This document shows positions 38,335-47,457 of a stretch of 64,000 nt of DNA, one piece after another. How positions within the stretch are numbered: position 1 is the first letter of the stretch; every line of letters starts with the position of its first letter. The DNA is from Paraburkholderia sp. DHOC27 (GTDB lineage Bacteria; Pseudomonadota; Gammaproteobacteria; Burkholderiales; Burkholderiaceae), in the NCBI RefSeq assembly GCF_003429005.1, contig NZ_QVQV01000003.1:434723-498722 (forward strand), read 5' to 3'. The translations under genes were made by a program, and so were the position numbers. A model generated the notes under the pieces. It saw only the letters and a list, made by a program, of their open reading frames with translations, did not search any database and was not told the DNA's origin.

Positions 38335-39330
38335 GTGAGCGCCGCCGAGCCGAATGCCAATCCGACGACGGATGCAGATGCGGGTGCAAACCCAACTCCG
38401 GACGCGGCTCAACGTAGCGGGCCCATCGCTGGATATCTGTCGCATCTCGAGCACGAGCGTCGTCTGTCCGCGCACACGCTGCGCGGCTACACCCACGAAC
38501 TCGACGAACTGCGGCTGCTGGCAAAAGGCCGGCCGCTGCAGAGCCTGAGCGCCATCGATATCCGCGGGGCGGTCTCGCGGGCTCACGCCAGCGGCATGAC
38601 GGCGCGCTCGATCAGCCATCGGCTGTCGGCATGGCGCGCGTTTTACCGGTGGCTGGCCGGGCGCGTCGATCTGCCGGCCAATCCGGTCGCCACCGTGCGC
38701 GCGCCGAAGCAGGCGAAAACCTTGCCGAAGGCGCTCTCCGTCGACGACGCCAACCGCCTCATGGAAGCCCCCGCGGCCGGCACGGCGGAAGGGCTGCGCG
38801 ATCACGCCATCCTCGAGTTGTTCTATTCTTCGGGCCTGCGGCTCGCCGAGCTGGTTGGACTCGACGTGCGCTTTGCCGACGTCAACGGCTATCGTTCCGC
38901 TGGCTGGCTCAAGCTCGACGCGGCCGAAGTGGAAGTGCTCGGCAAGGGCAACCGGCGCCGCATCGTGCCGGTCGGCAGCAAGGCGCTCGACGCGTTGCGC
39001 GCGTGGCTCGCCGTACGCGACGAGTGGGTCAAGGGCGATCCGCATCCGCTGTTTCTTTCGGCGCGCGGCAACCGCATGTCGCCGAACGTCGTGCGCGAAC
39101 GCGTCAAGCGCATGGCGCTGGTGGCCGGTGTGCCGGCCAATGTCCACCCGCACGTGCTGCGTCACTCGTTTGCTACGCACGTGCTGCAGTCCAGCGGCGA
39201 TCTGCGCGCCGTGCAGGAACTGCTCGGCCACGCCAGTATCACCGCCACCCAGGTCTATACCGCGCTCGACTTCCAGCATCTCGCGCACGTCTACGATCAG
39301 GCTCACCCGCGCGCGAAAAAGCGCGATTGA
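38335..39330 (+). CDS. xerC: Tyrosine recombinase XerC
   Basis: 331 residues from GTG at 38335. The first 28 are a polar, Ala/Pro/Asn-rich extension not normally present in XerC. The SAM-like core-binding domain follows (HTLRGYTHELDEL), then the catalytic domain with Arg169 (SGLRLAEL), Lys204, His273 and Arg276 (HVLRHSFATH), His299 and nucleophile Tyr308 (ATQVYT). It resolves chromosome dimers at dif together with XerD. Confidence 0.94.
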   Translation: MSAAEPNANPTTDADAGANPTPDAAQRSGPIAGYLSHLEHERRLSAHTLRGYTHELDELRLLAKGRPLQSLSAIDIRGAVSRAHASGMTARSISHRLSAWRAFYRWLAGRVDLPANPVATVRAPKQAKTLPKALSVDDANRLMEAPAAGTAEGLRDHAILELFYSSGLRLAELVGLDVRFADVNGYRSAGWLKLDAAEVEVLGKGNRRRIVPVGSKALDALRAWLAVRDEWVKGDPHPLFLSARGNRMSPNVVRERVKRMALVAGVPANVHPHVLRHSFATHVLQSSGDLRAVQELLGHASITATQVYTALDFQHLAHVYDQAHPRAKKRD

Positions 39331-39432
39331 ACGGGCAGTTGGGACGTGGCTGGCCTCGGGGCTGGCGCCACGGTTGGCCCCGCGCTTAGTCCCGCGCTCA
39401 GCCTTTCACTTTGCTGGATACCTCCTCGAATC

Positions 39433-40635
39433 ATGAACACAGTCACGCTGAAACCGTCGAAAGACAAGTCGCTGCAGCGCCGCCATCCGTGGGTCTACGC
39501 GACCGCGATCGACCGCGTCGACGGCAACCCCGCGCCCGGTGCCACGGTGCTCGTGCGCGCCCACGACGGCCGCTTCCTCGCGCGCGCCGCGTACAGCCCG
39601 CATTCGCAGATCCGCGCGCGCGTCTGGAGTTTCGACGAGACCGAGCCGATCGACCACGCTTTCTTCAAGCGCCGCGTGCAGCGGGCCGTCGCGCACCGGC
39701 AAGCACTGGTGCACGACACCGGCGCGGTGCGGCTCATCTTTGGCGAAGCGGACGGCCTGCCCGGTCTGATCGTCGACCATTACGTCGCCGAAGCCGCCGG
39801 TCAGCGCAGCCAGCTCGTCTGCCAGTTCATGGCCACCGGCGTCGAGGCGTGGAAAGAGGCGATCGTGGCGGCGCTCATCAGCGCAACGGGTTGCCCGAAC
39901 GTCTACGAGCGTTCGGACGTGTCGATCCGCGAGAAGGAAGGTCTCGAGCAGACCACCGGCGTACTGGCCGGCGAGCCGCCCTCGGACCCGCTGATCGCCA
40001 GCGAAAACGGCGTGCGTTATCACGTCGACGTGCGCAACGGCCATAAAACCGGCTTCTACGTGGATCAGCGCGACAACCGGGCACTGGTGCAGCAGCTCGC
40101 GCAGGATCGCGACGTACTGAACTGCTTCTGCTACACCGGCGGCTTTTCGCTCGCCGCCCTCAAGGGTGGCGCGAAGCGCGTGGTGTCGATCGATTCGTCC
40201 GGTGAAGCGCTGGCGTTGGCGCAGCAAAACGTCGTGGCCAACGGCTTCGATGCGGCGCGCGCTGAGTGGCTCGACGCGGACGCGTTCAAAACGCTGCGCC
40301 GCCTGTACGATGACGGCGAACGCTTCGATCTGGTAGTGCTGGACCCGCCCAAGTTCGCGCCGTCGCGCGAACATGTGGACCGCGCCTCGCGTGCCTACAA
40401 GGACATCAATCTGACCGGGCTCAAACTGCTGCGTCCGGGCGGGCTGCTCTTCACGTATTCGTGCTCGGGCGCGATCGACGCAGAGCTGTTCCAGAAGATC
40501 GTCGCCGGCGCGGCCGCCGACGCCCGGGTCGACGCGCGAATCCTGAAGCGACTGGGCGCCGGCGTCGATCATCCGCTGCTCACGGCCTTTCCCGAAGGCG
40601 AATATCTGAAAGGCCTATTGTTGCAAATCGCCTGA
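39433..40635 (+). CDS. Class I SAM-dependent rRNA methyltransferase (RlmI family)
   Basis: 400 residues from the ATG at 39433 (MNTVTLKPSK). Architecture: N-terminal PUA domain (RRHPWVYATAIDRVDG, HDGRFLARAAYSP), central EEHEE domain and a Rossmann methyltransferase domain with NCFCYTGGFSLAALKGGA (SAM binding) and LDPPKFAPSR (catalytic DPPxF). The family makes m5C in 23S rRNA (RlmI in E. coli). Exact target is not certain in this organism. Confidence 0.9.
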   Translation: MNTVTLKPSKDKSLQRRHPWVYATAIDRVDGNPAPGATVLVRAHDGRFLARAAYSPHSQIRARVWSFDETEPIDHAFFKRRVQRAVAHRQALVHDTGAVRLIFGEADGLPGLIVDHYVAEAAGQRSQLVCQFMATGVEAWKEAIVAALISATGCPNVYERSDVSIREKEGLEQTTGVLAGEPPSDPLIASENGVRYHVDVRNGHKTGFYVDQRDNRALVQQLAQDRDVLNCFCYTGGFSLAALKGGAKRVVSIDSSGEALALAQQNVVANGFDAARAEWLDADAFKTLRRLYDDGERFDLVVLDPPKFAPSREHVDRASRAYKDINLTGLKLLRPGGLLFTYSCSGAIDAELFQKIVAGAAADARVDARILKRLGAGVDHPLLTAFPEGEYLKGLLLQIA

Positions 40636-40863
40636 TCGCCCATAGTTTCGGGGTATTTCCGCCGCGTTGGCTTGCTGGCCATTCGAACCGGGTTTTGAAA
40701 GCCGCCTTTGACGGCCAGCTTCGAACGCCGTTTCAGGCCTCCCCAGCAGCGGCTTGGCAGATATGTTTCAATAACCGACCAGCGCGAGCCGCGCGGCCCT
40801 GCCCGCCGGCTTCGGTACGCATTCCGATTCACGCAAAGATCCACGCACCAACAGGCGACCACC

Positions 40864-41949
40864 ATGATTCCCGTGACTATCCTGACCGGCTTCCTCGGCA
40901 GCGGCAAAACCACCCTGCTCAAGCGCATCCTGAACGAAAAACACGGCATGAAGATCGCCGTGATCGAGAATGAGTTTGGCGAAGAGAACATCGACAACGA
41001 CATCCTCGTGCAGGACTCGAACGAGCAGATCATCCAGATGAGCAACGGCTGTATCTGCTGCACGATTCGCGGCGATCTGGCGCGCGTGCTCAGCGACCTG
41101 GGCGCGAAAAAGCGCGCCGGTGAAGTGGATTTCGACCGCGTCGTGATCGAAACCACCGGCCTCGCCAACCCCGGCCCGGTGGCGCAGACGTTCTTCATGG
41201 ATAACGAGATCGCCGACGAATTCCTGCTCGACGCCATCATCACGCTGGTCGACGCCAAGCACGCCAACCATCAACTGGACGAGCACGAAGTGGTGCAGCG
41301 TCAGGTCGGCTTCGCGGACCGTCTGTTCATCACCAAGGCCGACCTGGTCGACGAAGCGGCGCTGGACGCCCTGCGCCACCGTCTGCTGCACATGAATCCG
41401 CGTGCGGCCGTCAAGGTGGTGAATTTCGGTGAGGCCGACATCAAGGAAATCTTCGACCTGCGCGGCTTCAACCTGAATTCGAAGCTCGAGATCGACCCGG
41501 ATTTTCTCGCCGAAGACGAGCACGCGCATAGCCACGCTCACGCGCATGATGAGCACGGCCATACTCACGATCACGCGAATTGCGACCACGATCATGGCCA
41601 CTGCGATCACGAAGGCCATGACCACGGCCATCACCATCACGCGCATCACGACGACAAAATCAAGTCATTCGTATTCCGCAGCGAACGCGCGTTTGATCCA
41701 AACAAGCTGGAAGATTTTCTCGGCGGCATTTTGCAAATCTACGGCGAACGGCTGCTGCGTTATAAAGGCGTGCTTTATATGAAGGGCGTCGACCGCAAGG
41801 TGGTGTTCCAGGGCGTGCACCAGATGATGGGCAGCGATCTGGCCGCGAAGTGGCAACCGGTCGAGAAGAAAAACAGCAAAATGGTCTTTATCGGCATTGA
41901 GCTTCCGCAAGACCTGATTACGGACGGCTTGACCGCCTGTCTCGTCTGA
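40864..41949 (+). CDS. CobW-family GTPase metallochaperone with His-rich loop
   Basis: 361 residues from the ATG at 40864. Walker [10 protein letters not shown] at 9-17, the zinc-binding [11 protein letters not shown] (CxCC) near 63, ITKADLVDE guanine-recognition motif, and a C-terminal CobW_C domain. Between the two domains, roughly residues 219-265, is a dense His/Asp stretch (blocks such as [12 protein letters not shown] and [11 protein letters not shown]) that can bind several zinc or other metal ions. This arrangement suggests zinc allocation. No Zur box was identified. Confidence 0.92.
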   Translation: MIPVTILTGFLGSGKTTLLKRILNEKHGMKIAVIENEFGEENIDNDILVQDSNEQIIQMSNGCICCTIRGDLARVLSDLGAKKRAGEVDFDRVVIETTGLANPGPVAQTFFMDNEIADEFLLDAIITLVDAKHANHQLDEHEVVQRQVGFADRLFITKADLVDEAALDALRHRLLHMNPRAAVKVVNFGEADIKEIFDLRGFNLNSKLEIDPDFLAEDEHAHSHAHAHDEHGHTHDHANCDHDHGHCDHEGHDHGHHHHAHHDDKIKSFVFRSERAFDPNKLEDFLGGILQIYGERLLRYKGVLYMKGVDRKVVFQGVHQMMGSDLAAKWQPVEKKNSKMVFIGIELPQDLITDGLTACLV

Positions 41950-42563
41950 CGAACCCGCACGGCTAAAGACGCGGATAAGGACGCAGATAAGGGCGCCGGG
42001 AACGCCGAATGCTACGGGTCAGAGAACTCGCACGCGTCTGAAACAGACCGAAAACAGCCCGCAAACGCGTTAATTGCGAAAAACGCGTGAAAACCCTGTT
42101 GCAGGAATCGTGCACGGCCATCGCTTTTTGGCCGTGCGCGCGTTATATTTTCGGGATATCGGCGTGCAACGGGGATGATTCGTTCCCATTGCGGTGCCGG
42201 ATTGTGATTCAGTTACAATACGTGCCCACTGGAGAATGACAAAGAATTGCCCGGTCAGCGCGTAACCCGCGCCGGGTAATATACGGCGCCGGAAAATCTT
42301 GTCCGGGGAGCTACACGCCGAGAAGCCGGCTGGCGCTTTGCCTCGACAGGCCGCGTCGCCGGTAAAGCATTGCCTCAGGAGCATTTGAAGATCGTTTCCA
42401 GAGGAGTTCGGCCCCGCATTCGCGCCCGACGCTTCGGCGTCACGACAGCCCACCGTCCGTGTTCGCCGGCGCTCAAAAGCGCCCGCCTTGGGCGCCTTTG
42501 CGGGCAACACGAAAGTGCGGGCAACCTGTAGAAGTTTTGCCTCACATTGAAGAAGCAAGCCAG
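41950..42563 (+). promoter_or_regulatory. 614-bp spacer with dksA promoter and long leader
   Basis: TACAAT at 42214-42219 with TTGCGG at 42189-42194 (19-bp spacing) is the best promoter, giving a leader of about 335 nt. The leader holds a nine-codon frame (ATG 42236, stop 42263-42265), a bulged GC-rich hairpin at 42250-42276, the hairpin GCGCCC/GGGCGC (42479-42495), and the direct repeat GCGGGCAAC (42500-42508, 42517-42525). No gene is supported in it. Confidence 0.5.
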
Positions 42564-42983
42564 ATGACGACGAAACGACTCTTGACCGAAGCCGAAATCC
42601 TGAAGATGAGCGACAAGGATTACATGAATGAGGATCAGCTCGCTTTCTTCAAGAACAAGCTCGAACAGTTGCAGGCGGATATTCTCCGCAATGCCGGCCA
42701 GACGACCGAAAATCTTCGCGAAACCGTGATCGTGCCGGACCCGGCCGACCGCGCGACGATCGAGGAAGAGCATGCGCTCGAACTGCGCACGCGCGACCGC
42801 GAACGCAAGCTGCTGAAGAAGGTGCAGCAATCCATTGCGCGCATCGAATCGGGTGAGTACGGCTGGTGCGAAGAAACCGGCGAGCCGATTGGTATTCCGC
42901 GTATGCTCGCACGGCCCACGGCTACCCTGTCGCTCGAAGCGCAGGAACGCCGCGAACTGCGCCAGAAGCTGTTCGGCGACTGA
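42564..42983 (+). CDS. dksA: RNA polymerase-binding transcription factor DksA (single-Cys form)
   Basis: 139 residues from the ATG at 42564. The coiled-coil tip has DPADRA (Asp59, Asp62), equivalent to the acidic pair that reaches the RNA polymerase channel. In the globular zinc region only one Cys remains (Cys102 in YGWCEETGEP); the other three positions are Thr/Ser/Ala-type residues, as in zinc-independent DksA of betaproteobacteria. It modulates rRNA and amino acid gene transcription with ppGpp. Followed by a strong terminator. Confidence 0.95.
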   Translation: MTTKRLLTEAEILKMSDKDYMNEDQLAFFKNKLEQLQADILRNAGQTTENLRETVIVPDPADRATIEEEHALELRTRDRERKLLKKVQQSIARIESGEYGWCEETGEPIGIPRMLARPTATLSLEAQERRELRQKLFGD

Positions 42984-43034
42984 ACGCCACCGGCGCGGTT
43001 CGGGTACCGCGCCATTTCACGTTGCTTCGTCGAG

Positions 43035-43068
43035 AGGCGCACGGTGAACTGTGCGCCTTTTTTCTTTT
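43035..43068 (+). terminator. Rho-independent terminator of dksA
   Basis: AGGCGCAC (43035-43042) pairs with GTGCGCCT (43051-43058) over GGTGAACT, followed by TTTTTCTTTT. It lies 52 bp past the dksA stop. Confidence 0.92.
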
Positions 43069-43447
43069 GCATTTCGTCGATGCCGTACGGTTTGCGCCAG
43101 CGCCGCGCCAGCCTGGCGTCATGCATCGTCTCCACGACCGACCCCGCCGCCCGTTGCGCAATCGGTTCCATATCCCGGCGGCAGATTCGCTGCATCAATT
43201 CCCTCGCATTTTTCCGCCCCTGGCCATCCGGCTAGCTCTTGATATGACCGCGCACGCCCTAAAATAAACCGGACATGCGTAGTACGAGCGCGCGCATGGC
43301 CGGCTTTCATGCGGCTGTATTGCTGGCGCGCGCCCTGTCCGCACAACCGGATTCCAGCGGCAACGCACCGGCGCCCGAGTGGTCGAAGCGAGGCGCAGTG
43401 GTAAAGGTGCAGTGCTGCGTCCCACCTGTTTTGCAAAAGGAACGCAT
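43069..43447 (+). promoter_or_regulatory. hslVU upstream region
   Basis: Non-coding stretch of about 380 bp. Its recognisable element is the heat-shock-type promoter at 43238-43265. The leader from there to the hslV ATG is about 175 nt; AAAAGGAACG just before the ATG holds the RBS. No riboswitch or thermometer was recognised by eye. Confidence 0.5.
43238..43265 (+). promoter_or_regulatory. Sigma-32-like heat shock promoter of hslVU
   Basis: CTTGATA (43238-43244) and CCCTAAAAT (43257-43265) separated by 12 bp resemble the sigma-32 consensus CTTGAAA / CCCCATnT. hslVU is a classic heat shock operon, which fits. The same TAAAAT could also serve as a sigma-70 -10. Confidence 0.6.
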
Positions 43448-43984
43448 ATGGAGCAATTTCACGGCACGACGATCGTCTCCGTGCGCCGCGGTGACAAGGT
43501 CGCCCTGGGCGGCGACGGCCAGGTGACACTGGGCAACATCGTCATGAAAGGCGGTGCGAAGAAGGTCCGGCGCATCTATAACGGCCAGGTGCTGGTCGGC
43601 TTCGCCGGTGGCACCGCCGATGCCTTCTCCCTGCTCGATCGCTTCGAAGCCAAGCTCGAGAAGCATCAGGGCAACCTGACCCGCTCGGCGGTCGAACTCG
43701 CCAAAGACTGGCGCACCGACCGCATGCTGCGCCGGCTCGAAGCCATGCTCATCGCCGCCGACGCGCACACCACCCTCGTCATCACCGGCAACGGCGACGT
43801 GCTGGACCCGGAAGGCGGAATCTGCGCGATCGGTTCGGGCGGCTCATACGCCCAGGCCGCCGCCAAGGCACTTGCTGACAACACCGACCTGTCGCCCCGC
43901 GAGATCGTCGAGAAGTCGCTGGAGATTGCCGGCGACATGTGCATCTATACGAATCACAACCGCGTCATCGAGACGATCGAGTAA
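43448..43984 (+). CDS. hslV: ATP-dependent protease peptidase subunit HslV
   Basis: 178 residues from the ATG at 43448. The nucleophile Thr of HslV is in [12 protein letters not shown]; here it is preceded by MEQFHG, a six-residue propeptide to be removed before Thr7 can act. Downstream: [20 protein letters not shown] and [14 protein letters not shown]. It forms the double-hexamer chamber of the HslUV protease in the cytoplasm. It is 9 bp from hslU. Confidence 0.97.
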   Translation: MEQFHGTTIVSVRRGDKVALGGDGQVTLGNIVMKGGAKKVRRIYNGQVLVGFAGGTADAFSLLDRFEAKLEKHQGNLTRSAVELAKDWRTDRMLRRLEAMLIAADAHTTLVITGNGDVLDPEGGICAIGSGGSYAQAAAKALADNTDLSPREIVEKSLEIAGDMCIYTNHNRVIETIE

Positions 43985-43993
43985 GGACCCACG

Positions 43994-45340
43994 ATGAGCA
44001 CCATGACCCCGGCCGAGATCGTCTCGGAACTCGACAAGCACATCATTGGCCAAGGCCGCGCCAAGAAAGCGGTTGCCGTGGCGCTGCGCAACCGCTGGCG
44101 CCGTCAGCAGGTTGGCGAGCCGCTGCGTCAGGAAATCACGCCAAAGAACATTCTGATGATCGGACCGACGGGCGTCGGCAAGACGGAAATCGCCCGGCGT
44201 CTCGCGAAGCTGGCCGACGCGCCGTTCATCAAGATCGAAGCCACCAAGTTCACGGAAGTGGGCTACGTGGGGCGCGATGTCGACAGCATCGTGCGCGATC
44301 TGATTGAAATTTCGGTCAAGCAAACCCGCGAAACCGAGATGCGCAAGGTACGCACCAAGGCCGAGGATCAGGCCGAAGACCGCATTCTCGACATCCTGTT
44401 GCCGAGCGCGCGTCCGGTAGGCTTCGGCGCCAGTTCGAGCGCCGCGGACACGGCGGACGAAGGCGGCACGACGCGTCAAACGTTCCGCAAACGCCTGCGC
44501 GAAGGCCTGCTGGACGACAAGGAAATTGAGCTGGATGTTGAGCTGCCGCAAGTCGGCATGGACATCATGGGGCCGCCGGGCATGGAAGACATGACCGAGC
44601 AGATCCGTTCCATGTTCGCGAATCTGGGCGGCGGCAAGAAAACGCGCCGTAAGCTGAAGGTCAAGGAAGCGCTGAAGCTGCTCACCGATGAGGAAGCCGC
44701 CAAGATGCTCAACGACGAGGAAGTGAAGACCAAGGCGGTGCAGAACGTCGAGCAGAACGGCATTGTGTTCCTCGATGAAATCGACAAGATCGCCTCGCGC
44801 AGTGAAGCTGGCGGCGGTGAGGTTTCACGCCAGGGTGTGCAACGCGATTTGCTGCCGCTCGTCGAAGGCACGACCATCAACACGAAGTACGGCATGGTGA
44901 AGACGGATCACATTCTGTTCATCGCCAGCGGTGCGTTTCATCTCGCCAAGCCGAGCGACCTGATCCCCGAACTGCAGGGCCGATTCCCGATTCGTGTCGA
45001 GCTGGACTCGCTGTCGGTCAACGACTTCGAGTCGATCCTGGTCTCCACCGACGCAAGCCTCGTCAAGCAATATCAGGCGCTGCTGGCCACGGAAGACGTG
45101 CAGCTCGATTTCGCCGACGACGGCATCCGCCGTCTGGCCGAAATCGCTTTCTCGGTCAACGAAAAGACTGAGAACATCGGGGCGCGCCGGCTTTACACGG
45201 TGATTGAAAAGCTGCTGGAGGAAGTGTCGTTCGCAGCCGGCAATCACGCGGGCACCAACGTGAAGATCGACGCGGCGTATGTGGATCGCGCGCTGAACGA
45301 AGTCGCTGACGACGAAGACCTGTCGCGCTACGTGTTGTGA
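43994..45340 (+). CDS. hslU: ATP-dependent protease ATPase subunit HslU
   Basis: 448 residues. Walker A GPTGVGKT at 57-64, pore loop GYVGRD, an I-domain rich in charged residues in the middle, Walker [12 protein letters not shown], and the C-terminal RYVL tail that docks into HslV. It unfolds substrates for HslV. The operon ends at a strong bidirectional terminator shared with the convergent response regulator gene. Confidence 0.97.
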   Translation: MSTMTPAEIVSELDKHIIGQGRAKKAVAVALRNRWRRQQVGEPLRQEITPKNILMIGPTGVGKTEIARRLAKLADAPFIKIEATKFTEVGYVGRDVDSIVRDLIEISVKQTRETEMRKVRTKAEDQAEDRILDILLPSARPVGFGASSSAADTADEGGTTRQTFRKRLREGLLDDKEIELDVELPQVGMDIMGPPGMEDMTEQIRSMFANLGGGKKTRRKLKVKEALKLLTDEEAAKMLNDEEVKTKAVQNVEQNGIVFLDEIDKIASRSEAGGGEVSRQGVQRDLLPLVEGTTINTKYGMVKTDHILFIASGAFHLAKPSDLIPELQGRFPIRVELDSLSVNDFESILVSTDASLVKQYQALLATEDVQLDFADDGIRRLAEIAFSVNEKTENIGARRLYTVIEKLLEEVSFAAGNHAGTNVKIDAAYVDRALNEVADDEDLSRYVL

Positions 45341-45420
45341 GTTTCACGTGACGCACACGCAAGCGCGGAAACGACTTGCCTGATGCCAAACGCGTGATAC
45401 CAAACGCGTGACCCCAAACA

Positions 45421-45454
45421 AAACGGGCGGCCCCTCAAAAGGCCGCCCGTTTTT
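45421..45454. terminator. Bidirectional terminator between hslU and the RegA-type gene
   Basis: AAACGGGCGGCC (45421-45432) pairs perfectly with GGCCGCCCGTTT (45441-45452), loop CCTCAAAA, with a T-run on the plus side and A-rich sequence on the other. Confidence 0.92.
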
Positions 45455-45506
45455 CCATTCCCTCGTGGCGCGGAGCTTTCACCCGCGCAGCTGCCTGCCT
45501 CAAGGG

Positions 45507-46049
45507 CTACTGCTTGACCGGCCGCTTCGCCAGCTTGCGTTGCAGCGTACGCCGATGCATGTTCAACGCACGCGCCGTTGCCGAAATATTGCCGCCGTGC
45601 TCCGCCAGCACGCGCTGAATGTGCTCCCATTCCAGCCGCGCCACCGAAAGCGGCGTGGGATGTTCGATCGCGTCCTCCGCCTGCAACGCGCTCGCTTCGC
45701 TTTGCAGTGCCGAGAGAATCGTCTCGACGTTTGCCGGCTTCGCCAGATAGTTGTCCGCGCCATCTTTCACCGCCTGCACGGCGGTTGCGATGCTCGCGTA
45801 TCCCGTCAGCACCAGCATGCGTGCATCCGGTTGCAACTCGCGCAGCGGCGCCACGAGCGTCAGTCCCGAGTCGTTGCCTAGATGAAGGTCCACCGTGATC
45901 TGGCCGAACTTCTGCTGGTTCGCCAGCTTGATCGCTTCGTCGGCGTTGTGCGCTTCCGCTACGGTATATCCACGTCGCGTCAGACCGCGCGCGAGGATGC
46001 CGGAGAACACTTCGTCGTCGTCGATCACCAGAAAATTCATATCGCTCAT
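45507..46049 (-). CDS. regA: RegA/PrrA-family response regulator
   Basis: 180 residues from the ATG at 46049; upstream residues in the same frame overlap the kinase gene. Receiver domain with IDDDE (9-13), Asp54 in VDLHLGNDSG, LTGYASIATAV and the conserved Lys in YLAKP. A short Fis-type HTH (HIQRVLAEHGGNISATARALNMHRRTLQRKL) is the DNA-binding domain. RegA/PrrA/ActR proteins regulate respiration, photosynthesis or carbon and nitrogen fixation genes in response to redox state. Overlaps the kinase by 4 bp. Confidence 0.9.
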   Translation of the reverse strand: MSDMNFLVIDDDEVFSGILARGLTRRGYTVAEAHNADEAIKLANQQKFGQITVDLHLGNDSGLTLVAPLRELQPDARMLVLTGYASIATAVQAVKDGADNYLAKPANVETILSALQSEASALQAEDAIEHPTPLSVARLEWEHIQRVLAEHGGNISATARALNMHRRTLQRKLAKRPVKQ

Positions 46050-47356
46050 GCCTGTTTCTCCGCATTGGATGGCGCGACGCCCGTGCGTCCGACGCCAGAA
46101 GATTGACGGCCCCCTACGGGCAGCCGCAGCACCGCGCGCGTCCCGCGCGGCGTGAAGTCGTTGACGTCCGTGAGCTCGATGGATCCGCGCAGTCGTGCGG
46201 CCGCCGAAAACGCCAGGTACAGGCCTACGCCGTGTCCGCCTTGTGTGCTGTCCACCGGCATGGCGCCCAGCGAGCCGCGCAACGACGCCGGAATGCCCGG
46301 CCCGGCGTCGCACACTTCGAATTCGATGCGATCGCCCTGTGGCGACAGGCGCGCCGCCAGCGTCACATGATCGCGGCTTGCACGCGCCGCATTGTCGAGC
46401 AGGATGGTGAGGATCTGGCTGACCGCCACGGTATCGTCAAGATTGAATTCAGCCGGAGGCGTGCCGATGCGTTCGAACTTGACGTGTGGATGACGCAGCC
46501 GCCACTGCTGCGCGAACGACTCCAGCCATTCGCCAACCGGCTCCCGCGCGGCCGTCACCGATGCACGCGAGCGCAGCCGCGCCAGCGCCGAGGTGCACAG
46601 CGTCATTTGCTGTTCGAGCAGATCGAGATCCGCCTTGTACGGCGCGAGCCCCTGGTCGGTGCGGGCGGCGTCGCGCAGCTCTTCGGAGAGCATCGCAATG
46701 GTGGAGAGTGGCGTGCCGATTTCATGCGCCACGGTCGCGGCCTGCACGCCGAGCGCCACCGCGCGCTCGTCGCGCAACAGGCGCTGCTGGGCGTCGCCGA
46801 GCGCCGCGTCGCGCAGACGCAGACCACGCGACATGCGCGCCACGAACCACGCAATCAGCCCGACGCTGACGGTGAAGTTCACCCACTCACCGGCGCGGTA
46901 GTAGTCGAACAGATTGGCCGGGTTGTCGAGATTCAGCGGCACGGAATCGAAGCCAAGCAGTGCGTAGCAAATCACGGCGAAGGCTGCGAGCCAGGCCATC
47001 AGATGCCACGGCAGCACCGCGGCCGCGATGGCCAGCGAAGGTAGATACAGCGAAACAAACGGATTCGTCGTGCCGCCCGACAGGAACAGGAGCGCGGACA
47101 AGGTGCCCAGATCGACCCATAGTTGCCCGAACAATTCGAGATTGGATTCAGGGCGTTGCCGCGCGACGCGCATCCACGTCAGCGCGTTGAACACCATTTC
47201 GAGGCCGATCACAAGCAGCATGGCCTGCAACGGCAAGTGCACGCCAATAAAAATCTGGACGACCGCGATGGTCACCAGTTGGCCGATGATAGCGAGGCAG
47301 CGCAGCCAGAACAGATGTCCCAGGTTGACGCGGCCGGTGTTGGTTATACGATGCAT
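46046..47356 (-). CDS. regB: RegB/PrrB-type redox sensor histidine kinase
   Basis: 436 residues. Six hydrophobic helices in the first 180 residues. The ubiquinone-binding GGTTNPF motif lies at 94-100, and the H-box AHEIGTPLSTI has His211. DNAARAS (N box), GPGIP and GHGVGLYLA (ATP lid and G2) follow. These are hallmarks of RegB, which senses the quinone pool. The 4-bp overlap with the regulator suggests translational coupling. Confidence 0.9.
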   Translation of the reverse strand: MHRITNTGRVNLGHLFWLRCLAIIGQLVTIAVVQIFIGVHLPLQAMLLVIGLEMVFNALTWMRVARQRPESNLELFGQLWVDLGTLSALLFLSGGTTNPFVSLYLPSLAIAAAVLPWHLMAWLAAFAVICYALLGFDSVPLNLDNPANLFDYYRAGEWVNFTVSVGLIAWFVARMSRGLRLRDAALGDAQQRLLRDERAVALGVQAATVAHEIGTPLSTIAMLSEELRDAARTDQGLAPYKADLDLLEQQMTLCTSALARLRSRASVTAAREPVGEWLESFAQQWRLRHPHVKFERIGTPPAEFNLDDTVAVSQILTILLDNAARASRDHVTLAARLSPQGDRIEFEVCDAGPGIPASLRGSLGAMPVDSTQGGHGVGLYLAFSAAARLRGSIELTDVNDFTPRGTRAVLRLPVGGRQSSGVGRTGVAPSNAEKQA

Positions 47357-47457
47357 GACACGAGTTTACCCGTTCAGACTCGTCTCACATACGGCGACGC
47401 TTTGCGTCGGTAGCATCCACCGCTTGACAAACATCGCGTCACCGCCAGGATAGATTC

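Noticed and set aside
41550..41660. Apparent tandem DNA repeat
   Set aside because: It is the coding sequence of the His/Asp-rich loop of the CobW protein, not an independent repeat array.
42236..42265. Nine-codon leader peptide upstream of dksA
   Set aside because: GGAGA abuts the ATG without the usual spacing, and the codons show no regulatory amino acid bias; kept only as part of the leader description.
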